Made by a program: the position numbers and the translations under genes | Notes under the pieces: model-generated | Databases searched by the model: none | What the model was told of the DNA's origin: nothing | The model's input: the letters and a program-made list of their open reading frames with translations, nothing else | In this document: positions 34,856-44,339 of the stretch, piece after piece | How the letters are laid out: each line of letters opens with the position of its first letter | How positions within the stretch are numbered: the stretch's first letter is position 1 | Assembly (NCBI GenBank): GCA_963675135.1 | Contig: OY776121.1 | Location: forward strand, 66,294,265-66,358,264 | Length of the DNA: 64,000 nucleotides | Source of the DNA: Galeopsis tetrahit | Taxonomy: Eukaryota; Streptophyta; Magnoliopsida; Lamiales; Lamiaceae | Reading direction: 5' to 3'

Positions 34856-36758
34856 TGACTTGGATGTATTTTTGCACACTTTTTTACAACTATACGATCC
34901 CCACAAGCGTATGGGTTCGTTAGTAGTAAGATAAGTATACCAAGTAAAATTTCGTTCCAAGGACTTAATTGAGTGTTAGTGAATCCCTAAAGTTACAAGT
35001 AGGCATGCTATTGTAGTAACTAAATGATGTTGTTTGGATTTTTGGGAATAAGAACAAAGGTATTAAACTAGTTTAACTAAGCTAACAAGAACATAACAAA
35101 AGAAATAACGAACTATCTAACTTTCGATAGAAAGTGCAAGAGAAGTGTATTGCCTCGGGTGTTTCTGTTTTGTGAGCAATTAAGTGAACTAGTGGACCAA
35201 TTACATGATTTTACTACAACTTTGGTTAAGCTAAAGGCTATCACCAATGTGTGCAAACCCCCTCGAAAGGCATAGGTAAACATCGTGCATTGATTAACAA
35301 TTATAGGATCCAACCAAATACCATAGGCTCCTAAGATAGTGTTGCATAAGCACTTTCAACACGGTTACTAATGCTTACGAAACGCCCTCTCACCAAACTC
35401 CTAGACGACCTCCATTTGTTTAGTGTCTAAGGTTGTCGGTCTAGCCATTAACACCCCTCTCGGGTGAGCTAATTACTAATTAACTTCTATTCAATTGATC
35501 AAAGCTCACACTCACACTCCCAATCATGCTACCCAACTCTCGTTGCAATAAACATAATCGAACATGCTTGCTAATAGGGTTGATCAACCAAATGAATCAA
35601 TCAAAGTACAACTCTAGAAACATAAACACCAAAATTATAAGCTAATCATGCAATTAATCCACAATTACACTAAATTCTCATCAAAACATCCACACCCAAG
35701 GCAATTGAGGATTAGCCCATGGTTCTAGAAGAGAATCCCATGGCTACAACAACAAATAACATCAAACTCATAATAAAATAACAAGAGATTGAAGAAATTA
35801 AGAAAATACCAAATTGAATTGCAAAATAGAGTAATATCACCTTGATCATACGAATTTAGCTACAAAACGATGTAATAGACGATGCCCGATGATAATTGTA
35901 GCTTGATTTGAAGTAAAAACCACTATTATATCTAATCTATTGAAGAAATTAAACTAAAAATGAAGAACACCTACAACTATGTGAATGTGTGTGTGGAAAA
36001 TGCTTCTAAAAGGAGTTCTCCCCCTTGGATTTCAAGAAAGGGAGTTTATATAGTGTTTGGGGAGGGTTTGAATGGCATAATTGCAAGTTGATCCCTCAAA
36101 AATGGAGAAAATACAAGTTTGGCACCGAAAATGGGGTGACTCGGCCGAGTTGGGGTCACTCGGCCGAGTGGAACACTTAAGAAGCGTGTAGCAACTCTTT
36201 CCAGCCGAGACTCGGCCGAGTGAGGGTCACTCGGCCGAGTGGTCTTCAATTTCAGTGGCTACGGCATTTAACTTTACTCGGCCGAGTTAGCTCACTCGGC
36301 CGAGTGCGCAGTAATTTCAAAACATGCAGATTCGGCCGAGTAACCTTACTCGGCCGAGTGATGTCCGATTCCAGGGGCTACGCATTCAACCTTACTCGGT
36401 CGAGTTGGCTCACTCGGCCGAGTGCGCAGTAGAGTTCAAAGTTGCAGATTCGGCCGAGTTGCCTCTTCCCCTTCTCGTTCCATGCATAACTTTCGCCTCG
36501 GATGTCGGATTGACTCGATTCCTTTGGCTAATCCACTCCGTTTTTCGAGATGAATCCAACCGTGCACTCCTCTTTCCGGTCCGATCACTTGTGGTATGTG
36601 TTTTGCTCCAAATTCCATCGTATTTCCTACACAATCGACAAAACACAACCTTTCTCTCATTTCGGCTTAAACAATCATATTCACTATATAATTCAATGAA
36701 ATCAACATCAAATGAGCTTCAAATATGCATCTAAATCGTGTAGATTCCACCCGAATCA
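34856..36758 (-). repeat. 5' LTR of the Athila-like element
   Basis: This 1903-bp direct repeat resembles the 3' copy but lacks one 18-bp palindrome unit. The palindrome array occupies about 36139-36462. Confidence 0.92.
36139..36462. repeat. Second array of the palindrome actcggccgagt
   Basis: Ten exact cggccga cores and one cggtcga variant, spaced as in the other LTR. The variant falls in a different unit from the variant in the 3' LTR, so the two arrays have mutated independently. Confidence 0.88.
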
Positions 36759-36763
36759 GGCGA

Positions 36764-38458
36764 TCCTCAAAGTGAGAATGATCTTCAACATTATCAGATG
36801 GCACGGGACAGAACCAGACGAGAAGTCCACCCACCTCAGAGGTATGGACAAGCTGACATTGTCTCATTTGCATTATTTGCAGCTCTTGAGGTGGAATCTC
36901 TGGAGCCGAAGTCTTATTCAGAAGCCATCAGCTGCCACGACAAGGAGAAGTGGATAGTTGCTATGGAGGAGGAGCTACTTTCTCTGAACAAGAACCAGAC
37001 CTGAGAAATTGTTCAGAGGCCCAAGAACAAGAAGTTGGTTGGGTGTAAGTGGATCTATAAAAACAAGGTGGAGGCTCAGAGGGGTGGCAAGCTTAGATAC
37101 AAGGCGAGGCTTGTAGCTAAGGGATTTACGCAGAAAGAAGGTATTGATTTCAATGAAATCTTCTCACCTGTTGTGAAGCATTGTAGCATCAGAATCTTGT
37201 TAGCTATAGTTGCTCAATATGAATTGGAGCTACATCAGATGGATGTGACCACAACTTTCCTACATGGATCTCTTGACGAGAGGATCTACATGAAGTTACC
37301 AGAAGGGTTGGACATAGATAAAGGGGAAGATAAGGTGTGTCTACTGAAAAAGTCCCTCTATGGCCTCAAACAAAGCCCTAGACAATGGTACTTGAGATTT
37401 GATGAGTACATTTGCTGAGCTGGTTTTACAAGGAGCTTGTACGATAGCTGTGTCTATTTCAGACGGGTTGGGACTGCTACTACCTATCTTCTGTTGTATG
37501 TTGATGACATGTTAATAGCAGGCGAGTCTGTTGACAGTGTTGATCAAGTTAAGGAGATCCTCAAACAGGAGTTTGAGATGAAAGATCTTGGTGACGCCAA
37601 AGTGATTCTTAGGATGGAGATCAGTAGAGTAGACGGGTCTATTCTGCTGAGTTAACCTACTTATCTTTAGAAGGTGTTAGAGAGGTTCAGAATGCATAAG
37701 GCAAAGACTGTTTCTACTCCTATTGGCCAACATCATCGTTTGTCCAATCAGATGAGTCCCAGGAACAGCCAAGACAGAGCTCAGATGAGCAAGATACCTT
37801 ATGCCAATGCTGTAGGGAGTTTAATGTACGCTATGGTGTGTTGTAGACCAGACTTGACTCATGTTATGAGTGTGATCATCAGATATATGAGTGATCTAGG
37901 CTTAAGCCATTGGGAAACGGTTAAGTGGGTTATGAAATATGTTCTGGGATCAGCACAGAAGGGTCTGAAATTTCAGAAGATGCCAAGTGAGGGGGATGTA
38001 CTTGTGGGATACGTGGATGCAGATTACGCAGTCAATGTTGACACTCGAAAGTCCTTAACAGGATATGTGTTCACTCTATTTGGTACGGCTGTGTCTTGAA
38101 GGTCTATTCATCAGTCCGTAGTTGCATTATCTACTACTGAAGCGGAGTGCGTGGCCTTGACTGAGGCAGTTAAGGAAAGCATGTGGTTGAAAGGGATTCT
38201 TAAGGAATTTGGTTTATCTCAAAACAGTGTGACTGTTTTCTGTGATAATCAAAGCGCAATTCATCTCGCAAAGCATCAGGGGTATCATGAATGAACCAAG
38301 CACATTGATGTGAAACTGTACTTTGTGAGAGACATTGTGGAGAAGGGGACCGTCCAGGTGATTAAGATAGCTACTGAGGAGAACCCTGCTGATGCATTTA
38401 CTAAGGCATTACCAAAAGAGAAGTTTGATTTATGTCTTAGGCCAGTTGGTTTGCATTA
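36764..38458 (+). pseudogene. Copia 2 reverse transcriptase and RNase H remnants
   Basis: Copia 2 pol continues after the Athila-like insert. Reverse transcriptase pieces are at 36798-37004, 37035-37418 and 37437-37655, with KARLVAKGFTQKEGIDF, KKSLYGLKQSPRQWY and YVDDM. Further pieces at 37674-38099 and on to the RNase H/C-terminal part reach about 38458. At least six in-frame stops break it, mostly at positions where Trp, Gln or Arg is expected. Not functional. Confidence 0.9.
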
Positions 38459-38582
38459 GTGACCTTTGCGGAGAAGGCTACTAATCTAGTGGTTGCAGAT
38501 CAGTAGTGGAGTATGTTCTTTGCGAAGAATAGATCGAAGCTGTTTAGTTCAAGATGGAGATTTTGAGCTAAAGGTGGAGAAT

Positions 38583-39432
38583 TGTGAGGTTTATCTCAAA
38601 TCTCTAAGATCAGATGAGTTCGACTCGTCTGGTAGGATCAGGTAGATTATAGTCTACTACTGTACTCGTCTGTTGGGAGGATCAGATGAGGTACTTAGTC
38701 GATAGAAGTCTTTTGATAGACTCAATTGTTGGGCGTATCAGCTGGTGGAGTTTACAAGTTAACTTAGACCAGATCAGATGATGTGGAGGAGTCCAATCAG
38801 ATTAGATGGGGTTGCGTAGAATCAGATGAGATGGGAAGACAAGTAGAGGTCAGACCAGATCAGTCGAGTTCTGTTAGCAGAGTTAATTTTGGCTAAGTGT
38901 TGGTCATCAGAAGAGTAGAACAAGAAGAGGGAGGTCTTCTGGTCAATCTTCTGATGAAGTCGTCTGATTGCGAAAATAAGTGAAGGGCAAGGAGGTCATT
39001 TCAGATTGGGTCACGCTGAAAGTGTGAGGTTGTTACATGGTTGTAACAGAATCCACGTGACAATAATCACGCGTTCAGAACATGTTGCAATCACCATTGA
39101 CATCTATAAATACCCCATTACTTGCATTTGTAATCTTTGACGCCTGCGAGCATTCGTTTTGAGAGTTGAGAGTTCACGAGTGAAGTGAGGATATATTCCC
39201 TTTCCGAGTGATGAGTGTGTAAACATCTCTTATACTAATCAAATTGAAGTCGTGTGTCCAGTGGATGTAGATCACGTTGATCGAACCACTTAAATCTTCT
39301 TGTGTTCTGTTTTTTATTTTTGTTTATATTTGTGAGTTGTCATGCTTTCGTTGGATTGAATTATTGGTAGATTGTTTTGGTTGTGATTGGAGACGTCTAG
39401 TCAAAGTGAAATTATCATTGACAATCGTAATA
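38583..39432 (+). repeat. 3' LTR of copia 2
   Basis: Direct repeat of 850 bp. It retains the sequence uninterrupted by the solo LTR that splits the 5' copy, and has an extra 27 bp near 39310-39345. Confidence 0.9.
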
Positions 39433-39716
39433 ATAATGAATATCATGATTACATTAATTTAAATTGAAGAATTGATATTATTATGATTTAGGGTGTTCGA
39501 TTCAATTCAATTTTGAAAAAAATAAAAAAATAAAACATAATTATTACTGTATTAGTGAGGAAATATATTCCAGAATAAAAACGGAGAGGAATTGATACAG
39601 GATGAACAGAATAACAACTTCTATCAAAATGTTGATTCAAGAGAATACTGCAAGCTATAAAAAAAAAAAAAAAAAAATACATTCAAATTACTTATACTGG
39701 GTGACGTCAAAGGGAA

Positions 39717-40957
39717 TGATGGAGAATTTCTCTCCTAGAAATGTGCTATCTATTTACTCCGGTCAAGATTTAATTTCAATGTATTTAGTTAATTACGTTA
39801 ATTACTTTAATTACTGCATTCAAGAGCCTTGACTCTTATGTTGAAAAGCTCCTTTAAAAGGGAAATGTATTCATCATTTTGATCATTGAGAAATATATTA
39901 AGAAAATCTTAAGGTTTCATCCTTAATCATTGTTGTGTTTATTCCGGATATTTCGTTATCGAAATCAACGGTTCTCACTTCATTTTATCCTTAATTGATA
40001 TTGTGATTATCCGGATATTTCTTTAGGAAATCAACGGAGTTCTCACTTCAATTGAGACGCTTCCCTGCATCAGTTGGTATCAGAGCTCAGGTATGATTCT
40101 TGACGATGATTCCAATTTTTGAGGAATATTTTGATGAAAATTGTGGTTATGATGGACCACCAATTTTCGATGAATATTTTGATGAAGATTGTGGTTATGA
40201 TGGACCACCAATTTTTTATGAATATTCTGATGACATTTGTGGTTATGACGTACCACCAATTTTCAATGAGTTTGTCAATATTCTGGTTGAAGATATTGAC
40301 GTTGTTGAAGATATTGACGTTGGTTATAGTGGCCTCCCAATTTTTGACGAGGAGAATGCAAATATTTTTATAGTTGAGGATGTTAATCCCAATGACTCAA
40401 CCATGGAGGATGAGAAAAATTATTTTGTGTGTTTTACGAATGTTGATGGAAATCACACCATTTTGATGATGGAATATCTTATTATTATTTTGTGGTCAAA
40501 AGAATACAAAGACGTTGCAGCTCATCACCGTACATTTACAATGAAAATGAAGCTAGTTGCGATTTCGATTCGAGGACGAATCGTTCCGAAGAGGGGAAGA
40601 ATGATGGAGAATGTCTCTCCTAGAAATCTGCTATCTATTTACTCCGGTCAAGATTTAATTTCAATGTATTTAGTTAATTACGTTAATTACTTTAATTACT
40701 GCATTCAAGAGCCTTGACTCTTATGTTGAAAAGCTCCTTTAAAAGGGAAATGTATTCATCATTTTGATCATTGAGAAATATATTAAGAAAATCTTAAGGT
40801 TTCATCCTTAATCGTTGTTGTGTTTATTCCGGATATTTCGTTATCGAAATCAACGGTTCTCACTTCATTTTATCCTTAATTGATATTGTGATTATCCGGA
40901 TATTTCTTTAGGAAATCAACGGAGTTCTCACTTCAATTGAGACGCTTCCCTGCATCA
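39717..40957 (+). mobile_element. TRIM-sized LTR retrotransposon
   Basis: Two 356-bp LTRs (39717-40072 and 40602-40957) start TGATGGAGAA, end CTGCATCA and differ at about three sites. The TSD is gggaa (39712-39716 and 40958-40962). The primer-binding site tggtatcagagctc directly after the 5' LTR matches initiator tRNA-Met, and a purine tract gaggggaagaa precedes the 3' LTR. The interior is only 529 bp, so the element has no gag or pol and must use enzymes from another element. Confidence 0.94.
40100..40717 (+). CDS. Acidic repeat ORF inside the TRIM-sized element
   Basis: An open frame of 205 codons starts 27 bases after the 5' LTR and runs into the 3' LTR. Its first part is three to four copies of a 20-residue unit with PPIFDEYFDEDCGYDG, encoded by 60-bp tandem repeats (about 40122-40262). 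It is strongly acidic. I do not recognise a catalytic domain. It may be a relic of a longer retrotransposon protein or merely a frame kept open by the repeat. Its last 39 codons are LTR sequence. Confidence 0.4.
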   Translation: MTMIPIFEEYFDENCGYDGPPIFDEYFDEDCGYDGPPIFYEYSDDICGYDVPPIFNEFVNILVEDIDVVEDIDVGYSGLPIFDEENANIFIVEDVNPNDSTMEDEKNYFVCFTNVDGNHTILMMEYLIIILWSKEYKDVAAHHRTFTMKMKLVAISIRGRIVPKRGRMMENVSPRNLLSIYSGQDLISMYLVNYVNYFNYCIQEP

Positions 40958-41029
40958 GGGAAACCCCTAATTTTTAATTCAACGTTCACAACATATAAAT
41001 AGTACCTCCCTCTGATCGTTTGTTTTGTA

Positions 41030-41622
41030 CAGGGGTGGTTCGGTACGGTATACCGATCATACCAAATCATATCGTTATCATACCGAAAATTTCGATATTG
41101 AAAAAATGCATACCGTTATCATATCGAAATTTCGGTATACCAAAGTTTTCGGTATGTAAAAATTCATACCGATACCGTACCGTAATTTTGGTATACCAAT
41201 TTTTCGGTATACCGATTCATATCGAAAATATTGAACCAAAATTTTATATTGAAATACCGGTATACCAATTCATACAAAAAATGTTGAAGCATTGTTTTAT
41301 ATCAAAATTAATTATTTAAGGTTTATTTTATTTAAATTTTAATAATTAAAATTATTTTAATTTAAAAATAATATAAAATTATAAATTATATTATAAAATT
41401 ATTATTTTATTAAGATTTCGGTATATCGATATACCGTTTCATACCAAATATCGAATTTTTTTCGGTATACCGAAATACTGCGATATGATCATTTTCCATA
41501 CCGTTATCGTACCAAAAATTTCGGTATGATATCATACCGTACTGAAAATTTTGATAATTTTGATATTTTTTTGGTATGAAAAAATCGGTATATCGAAATT
41601 TCGGTATATTTACCCACCCCTA
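41030..41622. mobile_element. hAT-like MITE rich in cggtataccg words
   Basis: The left end is CAGGGGTGG and the right end CCACCCCTA, matching hAT-type termini. The flanks gttttgta and attttgtt agree at six of eight positions, an imperfect 8-bp TSD. Many ggtatacc/cggtat words on both strands fill both subterminal regions around an AT-rich centre with no gene. Confidence 0.7.
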
Positions 41623-42002
41623 ATTTTGTTGTATAAATTAAGAGCCCCCATTTACCCTATAAAAGAAAATAAATATAAAAAAGAGAAGGAATTCAATAGT
41701 TATAAAAGGGATGATTTCTGGTTTATATTAATATGAATGTAATTATATATTATACAAATAAAATATAAATTGTACAATTAAAGTAAGGAAAAAATTAAAA
41801 ACCTCACATATTTTCTTGTGAGTTATATCAAAGTCTATGTTATTATAAGAATAGGTAATACATATAATTGACTTTTGAGTTTTATAGATTACATTAATTA
41901 TTAAGAACACAAACGTTAGTTGCAATAATTTTCCGGCAAAATACACGTGGAAACAAAAGAACAAATTTAACAATGAGTAAGGGTACATATAAAAATTCTA
42001 AT

Positions 42003-42052
42003 AACTTATTTTCAAAAGCTACGAGGAGTAGCTTTGGAAAATAAGTGATAAC
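42003..42052. repeat. Small foldback downstream of pseudogene D
   Basis: The arms cttattttcaaaagct and agctttggaaaataag are complementary. They resemble the core of the Tourist-like MITE at 56591-56709. Confidence 0.5.
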
Positions 42053-42063
42053 CATTACTAAGT

Positions 42064-42703
42064 TTAAAACTTGTCCTTCCTCTTGTAAGTATAAGACTTC
42101 GCACAGTAAGCATAGGCCGCCAATGTAACTGCACAAATGCCTCCCAGCAACCAATAGAAATAGTCGAGATGAGCTCGATTCAAGTTATTAGAAAACCAAC
42201 TATCACGCCCGTCTCCACTCGTCGCCTTCTCGATTATTGATATCAGGAAACTACTTAAGAAATTCCCTATGCCAAATATAGTTAGGTTAACCTGATCATA
42301 AAAGAATTCTTGCAGACCAACCATAGTGAATGCATCGGCCGTACCAAGAATCAAATACTGAGGTGCCAACCACCACACGCTCATTGGTATCGTCGCATTT
42401 GGGTCATCCACTAAACCATGTTCGATAGCAGTAGCTAGGCGTCGTCTCTCAACAAGCGCTGAAATCACCATAAGAATGATAGATAGAAAAATACCCGTAC
42501 CTATTCGTCGAACTGATCAGCACCAAAAGCTTGAACACAAGGCAGTTATGACCCCCTTGAGCAAATGCTACTAAATACAAAGAAACGAAGAAAAAGAGGA
42601 CTTCAAGCAAATGAGGCGAACAAGCCACATTATTTGCACCATCTTTGCAGGTATAAGAAGAGTTGGATGAATGAAATGCAGAAAGAGACAAGAATCCTAG
42701 ACC
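42064..42703 (-). pseudogene. D: deleted NPF5-like transporter pseudogene
   Basis: Minus strand. The exon-3 start (42703, after a cag acceptor) encodes LSLSAFHSS...LLEVLFFFVSLYLVAFAQGG, then a 2-bp insertion shifts the frame. Near 42500 exon 3 is joined directly to the middle of exon 4 at a short shared acga string, removing the rest of exon 3, intron 3 and the first half of exon 4. The rest (PMSVWWLAPQYLILG, LQEFFYDQ) continues to a stop at 42064, with a further loss of about 12 codons after FFYDQ. Exons 1-2 are missing. The sequence is closest to A and E. Intron-2-like DNA extends to 43020, where a retrotransposon LTR begins. Confidence 0.92.
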
Positions 42704-43020
42704 CTGTCATCCATCACAATTCAAAACCAAACATGAATATTAAATTATTAATTACATCAATCAAACTTAATTTTGACCTCGTTTTACTTTTCCTTTGAAT
42801 CAAACTTCAATTTCTGCTCTCTCTACACAAACCACTACATAATGGATATGAACACAGAACTCCAATTAAAACCGTTTACCTAATTGTTTACGGATAGCGA
42901 CTAATCATCAAATTCCATGTCTAATGTTCATGATGCTGCAACATCTAGTTACTAAACCAAACTAATTTAAGAGATACCCAAATTAATTTAACTATTACGC
43001 AGTAATTCAAGATTTATATA

Positions 43021-43685
43021 TGTTGTATGTGCTTTTGTAGGGCTGACTTCGGATGTGGGCTTTCGTAAGCACTAAACAAACATATATGATTATCGGGATT
43101 TATTACGTGTTTAAAGAGGATTAATATGATGATTTATGATGAAATAAGCAAGAACAATAAGAACACAAGAAAGTAGCTTCTTGGAGAAGCTAAAAGCTTA
43201 GAGCTTTGGGAGTGTTTATTGCTTTGGTTGGGTGTTTGTAGGAAAAATGTTCACCTGTCTTTACAAATGAGCCTTTTAGGCATTATATACTAGGTTTTCT
43301 GGTCAGCCCGGCCCTTACACGTGGCTAACTACCACAGGACCTGTTTTTTTGCCCGAAAAGGTGATGGGACGTCGCATTTAATGCTAAACCGCCCCTGGTG
43401 ATCGTCCTCGCCCATGACGAGGACACTGGTCTTGATGGTCGCCGGATGACATGGTCGTCCGGTCATCTCCAAAGACAGTGGTCGCACCGGCCGTGCTCGC
43501 CATGTTCCATGGCTCCCCCCAAAACTCTTACACTTGTCTTTTCTAGCCAATTCTTCGAGTGCTCGCCACATTCGTTGGGCGAGCACTAAATTGATCTATC
43601 TTCTTATTGTTGACTAGTCGTCGCCACGCGAGCTGATGACTAGGATTGACTTGTCAAAGATTGACTTCTTTGACTGGGTGTAACA
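43021..43685 (-). repeat. 3' LTR of the Tat/Retand-like element
   Basis: Read on the plus strand the LTR begins TGTTGTATG and ends GGTGTAACA. The first 258-259 bp are nearly identical to 49602-49860, and the rest is present only here. Confidence 0.82.
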
Positions 43686-44125
43686 TTTGCCCCATGGTCG
43701 CCTTTCTTCGTGCTCGAAAAAGGAAGGCGGGCAGTATGGTCGTCTTCATATGATGTGATTTTCTTTAAAACTAGGAAAATCTCAAAAGATTTTTCGAATG
43801 ATCGCCTCTCGTGGTCGTCTTTGACGGACTTGTCTTGGATATTCAAAACTTTGGGAAATCTTTTGACAAGATTCGCCAAAAAGGTCACCTCGTATTCCGC
43901 AAAAGGTTGCGTATTTTGAACAATTTGATGATGTCAGCAACCGTCTGTGTCAAGCGCGTGGGTGGGCGCGAGAGTTCAAATTTGCGCGCGTGGGACGCGT
44001 GCCGACCTCAAAGGTCGCGCGTGTCCATCACTTTCCCACCTCGATTTTGGGGATGACCCCGAATTTTGCCAAAATTACGTATTTTACCCCGTTTTTTGCA
44101 CTTTGGTCCCTGAGAACTTAAGGCC

Positions 44126-44133
44126 TATAAATA
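44126..44133 (+). promoter_or_regulatory. TATA box of the antisense additional ORF
   Basis: The string tataaata, in a GC-richer context, lies 207 bp before the ATG at 44340 on the same strand. It suggests the additional ORF has its own promoter, transcribed opposite to the retrotransposon. Confidence 0.6.
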
Positions 44134-44339
44134 GCACTTCCTTCCCTCATTAATCACTTTTGAAACCTTTGCATAATTTTGAGAACTCGAGCCTTCTTCT
44201 TCTTCAAGCTTCTTTGATCGAGATTGGTGGTGCTTCGAACAACTCCGGCGACTGAAAACTTCGATCTCCGGTTTGCAAGGTAATAAGAACTTCCTTTTCT
44301 TCTCTCTTCTCTTTTTTCTCAAAAAATCGAAACCAAAAA

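Larger units (their letters stand above)
27850..36758 (-). mobile_element. Athila-like Ty3/gypsy element lacking pol, nested in copia 2
   Basis: Minus orientation. LTRs at 34856-36758 (5', 1903 bp) and 27850-29770 (3', 1921 bp) start TGATTCGGGTGG and end CCAAGTCA on the minus strand. The TSD is ggcga (27845-27849 and 36759-36763). The primer-binding site next to the 5' LTR is tggcgccgctgccgggga (minus strand, near 34853-34836), of the tRNA-Asp type common in Athila. A purine tract (tttgggggagt) abuts the 3' LTR. Only gag and protease remain in the interior; no reverse transcriptase or integrase motif is seen, so it is non-autonomous. By eye the LTRs differ at about 20 sites plus one 18-bp array unit. 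Confidence 0.93.
23046..39432 (+). mobile_element. Older Ty1/copia retrotransposon (copia 2) with nested insertions
   Basis: LTRs begin TGTGAGGTTTATCTC. The 5' LTR runs 23046-25499 and contains a 1626-bp solo LTR; the 3' LTR runs 38583-39432 (850 bp). The 5' LTR is followed by attggcgtcgtctgtggg, and a purine tract (aaggtggagaat) precedes the 3' LTR, as in copia 1. The flanks gtaat and ataat may be a TSD with one change. The last bases of the 3' LTR read taata rather than taaca. An Athila-like element sits inside pol at 27850-36758. Its LTR U3 shares the agatcagatgag-type repeats of this copia group. Confidence 0.9.
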
